DNA of 64,000 nucleotides from Streptomyces sp. D2-8 (GTDB lineage: Bacteria > Actinomycetota > Actinomycetes > Streptomycetales > Streptomycetaceae), in NCBI RefSeq assembly GCF_023184515.1, contig NZ_JAAHBP010000007.1:372001-436000 (forward strand), written 5' to 3'. Positions 61,714 to 64,000 of this stretch are shown one piece after another; the stretch's first letter is position 1; each line of letters opens with the position of its first letter. The position numbers and the translations under genes were made by a program. The notes under the pieces are model-generated. The model saw nothing but the letters and a program-made list of their open reading frames with translations. It did no database searches and was not told the origin of the DNA.

Positions 61714-62886
61714 ATGGTGGCCCGGAGGAAAGTGGCCGTCGTCGGCGTGGCCCTCTCGGACTGCGGCCGCGTGGACGACGCGACCCCGTACGCCCTGCAC
61801 GCCCAGGCGGCCCGCCGCGCCCTGGCCGACGCGGGCCTGGACCGGTCGCTGGTCGACGGCTTCGCCTCGGCGGGCCTCGGCACCCTGGCGCCCGTCGAGG
61901 TCGCCGAGTACCTGGGCCTGCGCCCCACCTGGGTCGACTCCACCTCCGTGGGCGGCTCCACCTGGGAGGTCATGGCTGCCCACGCGGCGGACGCGATCGC
62001 GGCCGGGCACGCCCGCGCGGTACTCCTCGTCTACGGCTCGACGGCCCGCGCGGACGTGAAGGCCGGCCGCCGCACCGGGACGCTGTCCTTCGGCACGCGG
62101 GGCCCCCTGCAGTTCGAAGTCCCCTACGGCCACACCCTGATCGCCAAGTACGCCATGGCGGCCCGCCGCCACATGATCGAGTACGGCACGACGATCGAGC
62201 AGCTGGCGGAGGTGGCGGTGCAGGCCCGGGCCAACGCGGCCCTCAACCCGGAGGCGATGTTCCGCACCCCGGTCACCGTCGACGAGGTCCTGGCCGGGCC
62301 CGTGATCGCGGACCCCTTCACCAAGCTGCACTGCTGCGTCCGTTCCGACGGCGGGGCGGCGGTGCTGCTGGTGGCGGAGGAGTACGTACGGGACTGCCGT
62401 ACGCCGCCGGTGTGGGTGCTGGGGACCGGGGAGTACGTCTCGCACGCGGCCATGTCCGAGTGGCCGGACTTCACGGTGTCGCCGGCGGCGGTGAGCGGGC
62501 GGCTGGCGTTCGAGCGGGCGGGGGTGCGGCCGTCGGAGATCGACTTCGCCGAGATCTACGACGCGTTCACCTACATGACGCTGGTGACGCTGGAGGACCT
62601 CGGCTTCTGCGGGAAGGGCGAGGGCGGGGCGTTCGTGGAGAAGGGGCGGCTGCGGGTCGAGGGCGGTGAGCTGCCGGTGAACACCGACGGGGGCGGGCTG
62701 TCGGCCCAGCATCCCGGGATGCGGGGGCTGTTCCTGCTGGTGGAGGCGGTGCGACAGCTGCGCGGGGACTGCGGGGAGCGGCAGGTGCGGCGGGGCGACG
62801 ACGGGGGGCTGCCGCGGCTGGGGGTGGTGTGCGGGACGGGTGGGTGGTTCTGCTCTTCGGGGACGATGGTGCTGGGGGCGGGGTGA
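61714..62886 (+). CDS. SCP-x thiolase-family protein
   Basis: 390 residues from ATG 61714. No Shine-Dalgarno sequence is present and the operator ends four bases upstream, so the mRNA may be leaderless. Motifs: VAVVGVALSDCGRVDD, DSTSVGGSTWEVMAAH, IDFAEIYDAFTYMTL, LGFCGKGEGGAF and NTDGGGLSAQHPGMRGLF. Unlike the copy at 51612, the second Tyr position is His in QHPG, as in true thiolases, so thiolytic cleavage is the more likely reaction. It has no DUF35 partner next to it. Confidence 0.85.
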   Translation: MVARRKVAVVGVALSDCGRVDDATPYALHAQAARRALADAGLDRSLVDGFASAGLGTLAPVEVAEYLGLRPTWVDSTSVGGSTWEVMAAHAADAIAAGHARAVLLVYGSTARADVKAGRRTGTLSFGTRGPLQFEVPYGHTLIAKYAMAARRHMIEYGTTIEQLAEVAVQARANAALNPEAMFRTPVTVDEVLAGPVIADPFTKLHCCVRSDGGAAVLLVAEEYVRDCRTPPVWVLGTGEYVSHAAMSEWPDFTVSPAAVSGRLAFERAGVRPSEIDFAEIYDAFTYMTLVTLEDLGFCGKGEGGAFVEKGRLRVEGGELPVNTDGGGLSAQHPGMRGLFLLVEAVRQLRGDCGERQVRRGDDGGLPRLGVVCGTGGWFCSSGTMVLGAG

Positions 62887-62990
62887 GAGGAGCCGGGTAG
62901 GGGCCCTTGCGTGCGGCCGCTCGGCGCGCCTGCCGGTCCCGGCCTGAAAGACAGCGCTCTCCCCAGGCGTAAGGGGTGCATCCCGGCAAC

Positions 62991-63014
62991 TACCAAGTGG
63001 TAACCCTGCAGGGT
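62991..63014. promoter_or_regulatory. Two abutting palindromes upstream of the SPFH gene
   Basis: TACCA-AG-TGGTA (62991-63002) and ACCCTGCAGGGT (63003-63014) adjoin without a gap, about 105 bases before the SPFH start. GGGTGCACCC (63011-63020) overlaps the second. Confidence 0.5.
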
Positions 63015-63120
63015 GCACCCCCTACCCTTGCCGGAAACCGTCGTGTGGGATGACCTGAAGCACACAGGACACACGGGACACCCGAGCAGCACGACAAGCA
63101 CCACAACCGAAGGGGGAGCC

Positions 63121-64000
63121 GTGGCACGAACGCGGGCGCAGGCCCTACGCAACGTCGCCGAGGCCGTCGCATCCGGCACCGATCCGCGGGCCGCGGCGCA
63201 GGAGGAACTGCGCCGCCGCACCGGACTCGGCAACGCCGGCGGCCAGGAAAGGAACACGCGGTACGCGGGCTCCCAGGACGGCGACGACGAGCGGTACGAG
63301 ACCGAGAGCGAGGGCATGGACCCGGCCGACTTCCCGGCGGCCCGGGAGCAGGGCGGTTCCATCGCCACCGTCATGCGGCAGAAGACGGTGCCGCTGGACG
63401 AGGCCGGGGAGGCCCTCGGCCGCAGCGAGCAACTGCACGAGCAGGGCGAACCGGTGCACGCCATCTGCCCGATGGTGATGCCCAAGGGCCGCTCCTTCCT
63501 GTCCATGCTTCCGGTGCTGTCGCTGCTGGTACTGGGCGCGGTGGGCACCGCGGTCGTGTCGGCGGTGGGCGCCGGACCGCTCACCAACCCGCTGTTCGGG
63601 CTGCATTACTGGATCATCGCGCTGCTCGCCGTGTTCTTCGTGTGGTGGCGGCAGGGCCTGGTGATGGTGCCGGAGGGCAGCCAGGCGCTGATCACCCGGT
63701 TCGGCAAGCTGGAGAAGGTCGTCGGCCCCGGTCGCGTCACCCTGCTGAGCCCCTGGAAGCGGGTGTCGTACATCGTCAACACCACCCGCGAGTACCCGTT
63801 CAACGCGCCCGTGCGCGAGGCCCCCACCAAGGGCGGCGTCAAGGCGTCCATCGATCTGTTCATCCAGTTCCGGATCAGTGACCCGGTGGAGTTCGTCTAC
63901 ACGCTGGGCGCGGTGCGCGGCTTCGAGGAGAAGCTGAGCAACGCCGTCAGCGAGACCATCCGCAGCCTGATCTACGAGCAGGAGGCCGCCGGTATCTACG
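63121..64000 (+). CDS. SPFH/band 7 domain membrane protein (3' truncated by window end)
   Basis: 293 codons are visible from GTG 63121, seven bases after AGGGGGAG. The N-terminal 110 residues are charged and soluble. Two hydrophobic segments follow (SFLSMLPVLSLLVLGAVG and HYWIIALLAVFFVWW). Then the SPFH start: MVPEGSQALITRFGKLEKV, RVTLLSPWKRVSYIVNTT and FIQFRISDPVEFVYTLG. Band 7 proteins form membrane scaffolds around proteases and other complexes. The open frame runs past the window end. Palindromes precede it. Confidence 0.88.
   Translation, partial: MARTRAQALRNVAEAVASGTDPRAAAQEELRRRTGLGNAGGQERNTRYAGSQDGDDERYETESEGMDPADFPAAREQGGSIATVMRQKTVPLDEAGEALGRSEQLHEQGEPVHAICPMVMPKGRSFLSMLPVLSLLVLGAVGTAVVSAVGAGPLTNPLFGLHYWIIALLAVFFVWWRQGLVMVPEGSQALITRFGKLEKVVGPGRVTLLSPWKRVSYIVNTTREYPFNAPVREAPTKGGVKASIDLFIQFRISDPVEFVYTLGAVRGFEEKLSNAVSETIRSLIYEQEAAGIY

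Overview
The window is chromosomal DNA of a Streptomyces or very close relative. It is about 70% G+C with strong third-position GC bias, uses GTG starts freely, and carries typical genus markers: two HTH-DUF5753/DUF397 regulator pairs, the FO synthase FbiC, and the AfsK/AfsR/AfsS regulators of antibiotic production. No tRNA, rRNA, CRISPR array, insertion sequence or prophage was seen. The core gene order (scr2-scr1-GPP34-DD-carboxypeptidase ... fbiC ... afsR-afsS ... afsK-kbpA-TetR) resembles, from memory, the S. coelicolor SCO4442 to SCO4421 region; this needs a synteny search to confirm.

Layout. 1-8.1 kb: a truncated MerR regulator, the scr2/scr1 pair, a GOLPH3-like protein, a DD-carboxypeptidase with a very long acidic cytoplasmic tail, and a polytopic membrane protein. 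8.1-9.8 kb: the first divergon of a catabolic regulon. 9.9-16.7 kb: a sodium/solute symporter, a degenerate ADP-ribosylglycohydrolase-like protein, an amidohydrolase, and an ATPase/HTH-DUF5753/DUF397 group. 16.7-25.6 kb: TetR-GNAT with a divergent hydrolase, a Cys-less L,D-transpeptidase-like protein, a GT2/GtrA/GT-C membrane glycosylation set, and fbiC. 25.7-31.1 kb: an F420-type oxidoreductase, a Tat-exported PHP hydrolase, and a flavin monooxygenase/TetR divergon separated by a tandem operator array. 31.1-36.5 kb and 42.3-44.5 kb: further catabolic operons. 36.6-42.0 kb: two secreted paralogue-like proteins, a LuxR regulator, and a small membrane protein/ECF sigma/M48-LysM protease operon. 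44.7-48.1 kb: afsR and an afsS-like gene. 48.2-55 kb: a toxin-antitoxin pair, an SMP-30 lactonase, an acyl-CoA ligase/Ltp-like/DUF35/crotonase divergon and an epoxide hydrolase, lying between afsS and afsK. 55.8-59.9 kb: afsK, kbpA candidate and a TetR gene. 59.9-62.9 kb: a DDN-like/acyl-CoA dehydrogenase/thiolase divergon. The window ends inside an SPFH (band 7) gene.

The main new observation is a shared palindrome, CTGACG-N3-CGTCAG. It occurs nine times, always at the promoters of the scattered catabolic operons (8.9, 35.6, 36.5, 44.5, 51.5 and 61.6 kb). These operons encode an acyl-CoA ligase, an acyl-CoA dehydrogenase, two SCP-x thiolase/aldolase-type proteins, a DUF35 partner, a crotonase, two SDRs, an aldehyde dehydrogenase, two amidohydrolases, two LLM-family (flavin or F420) oxidoreductases and a DDN-like reductase. 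The inference is one inducible degradation pathway for a cyclic or terpenoid/steroid-like CoA-activated substrate, split into pieces around the afs locus and probably controlled by one TetR-type repressor, possibly the one at 59210.
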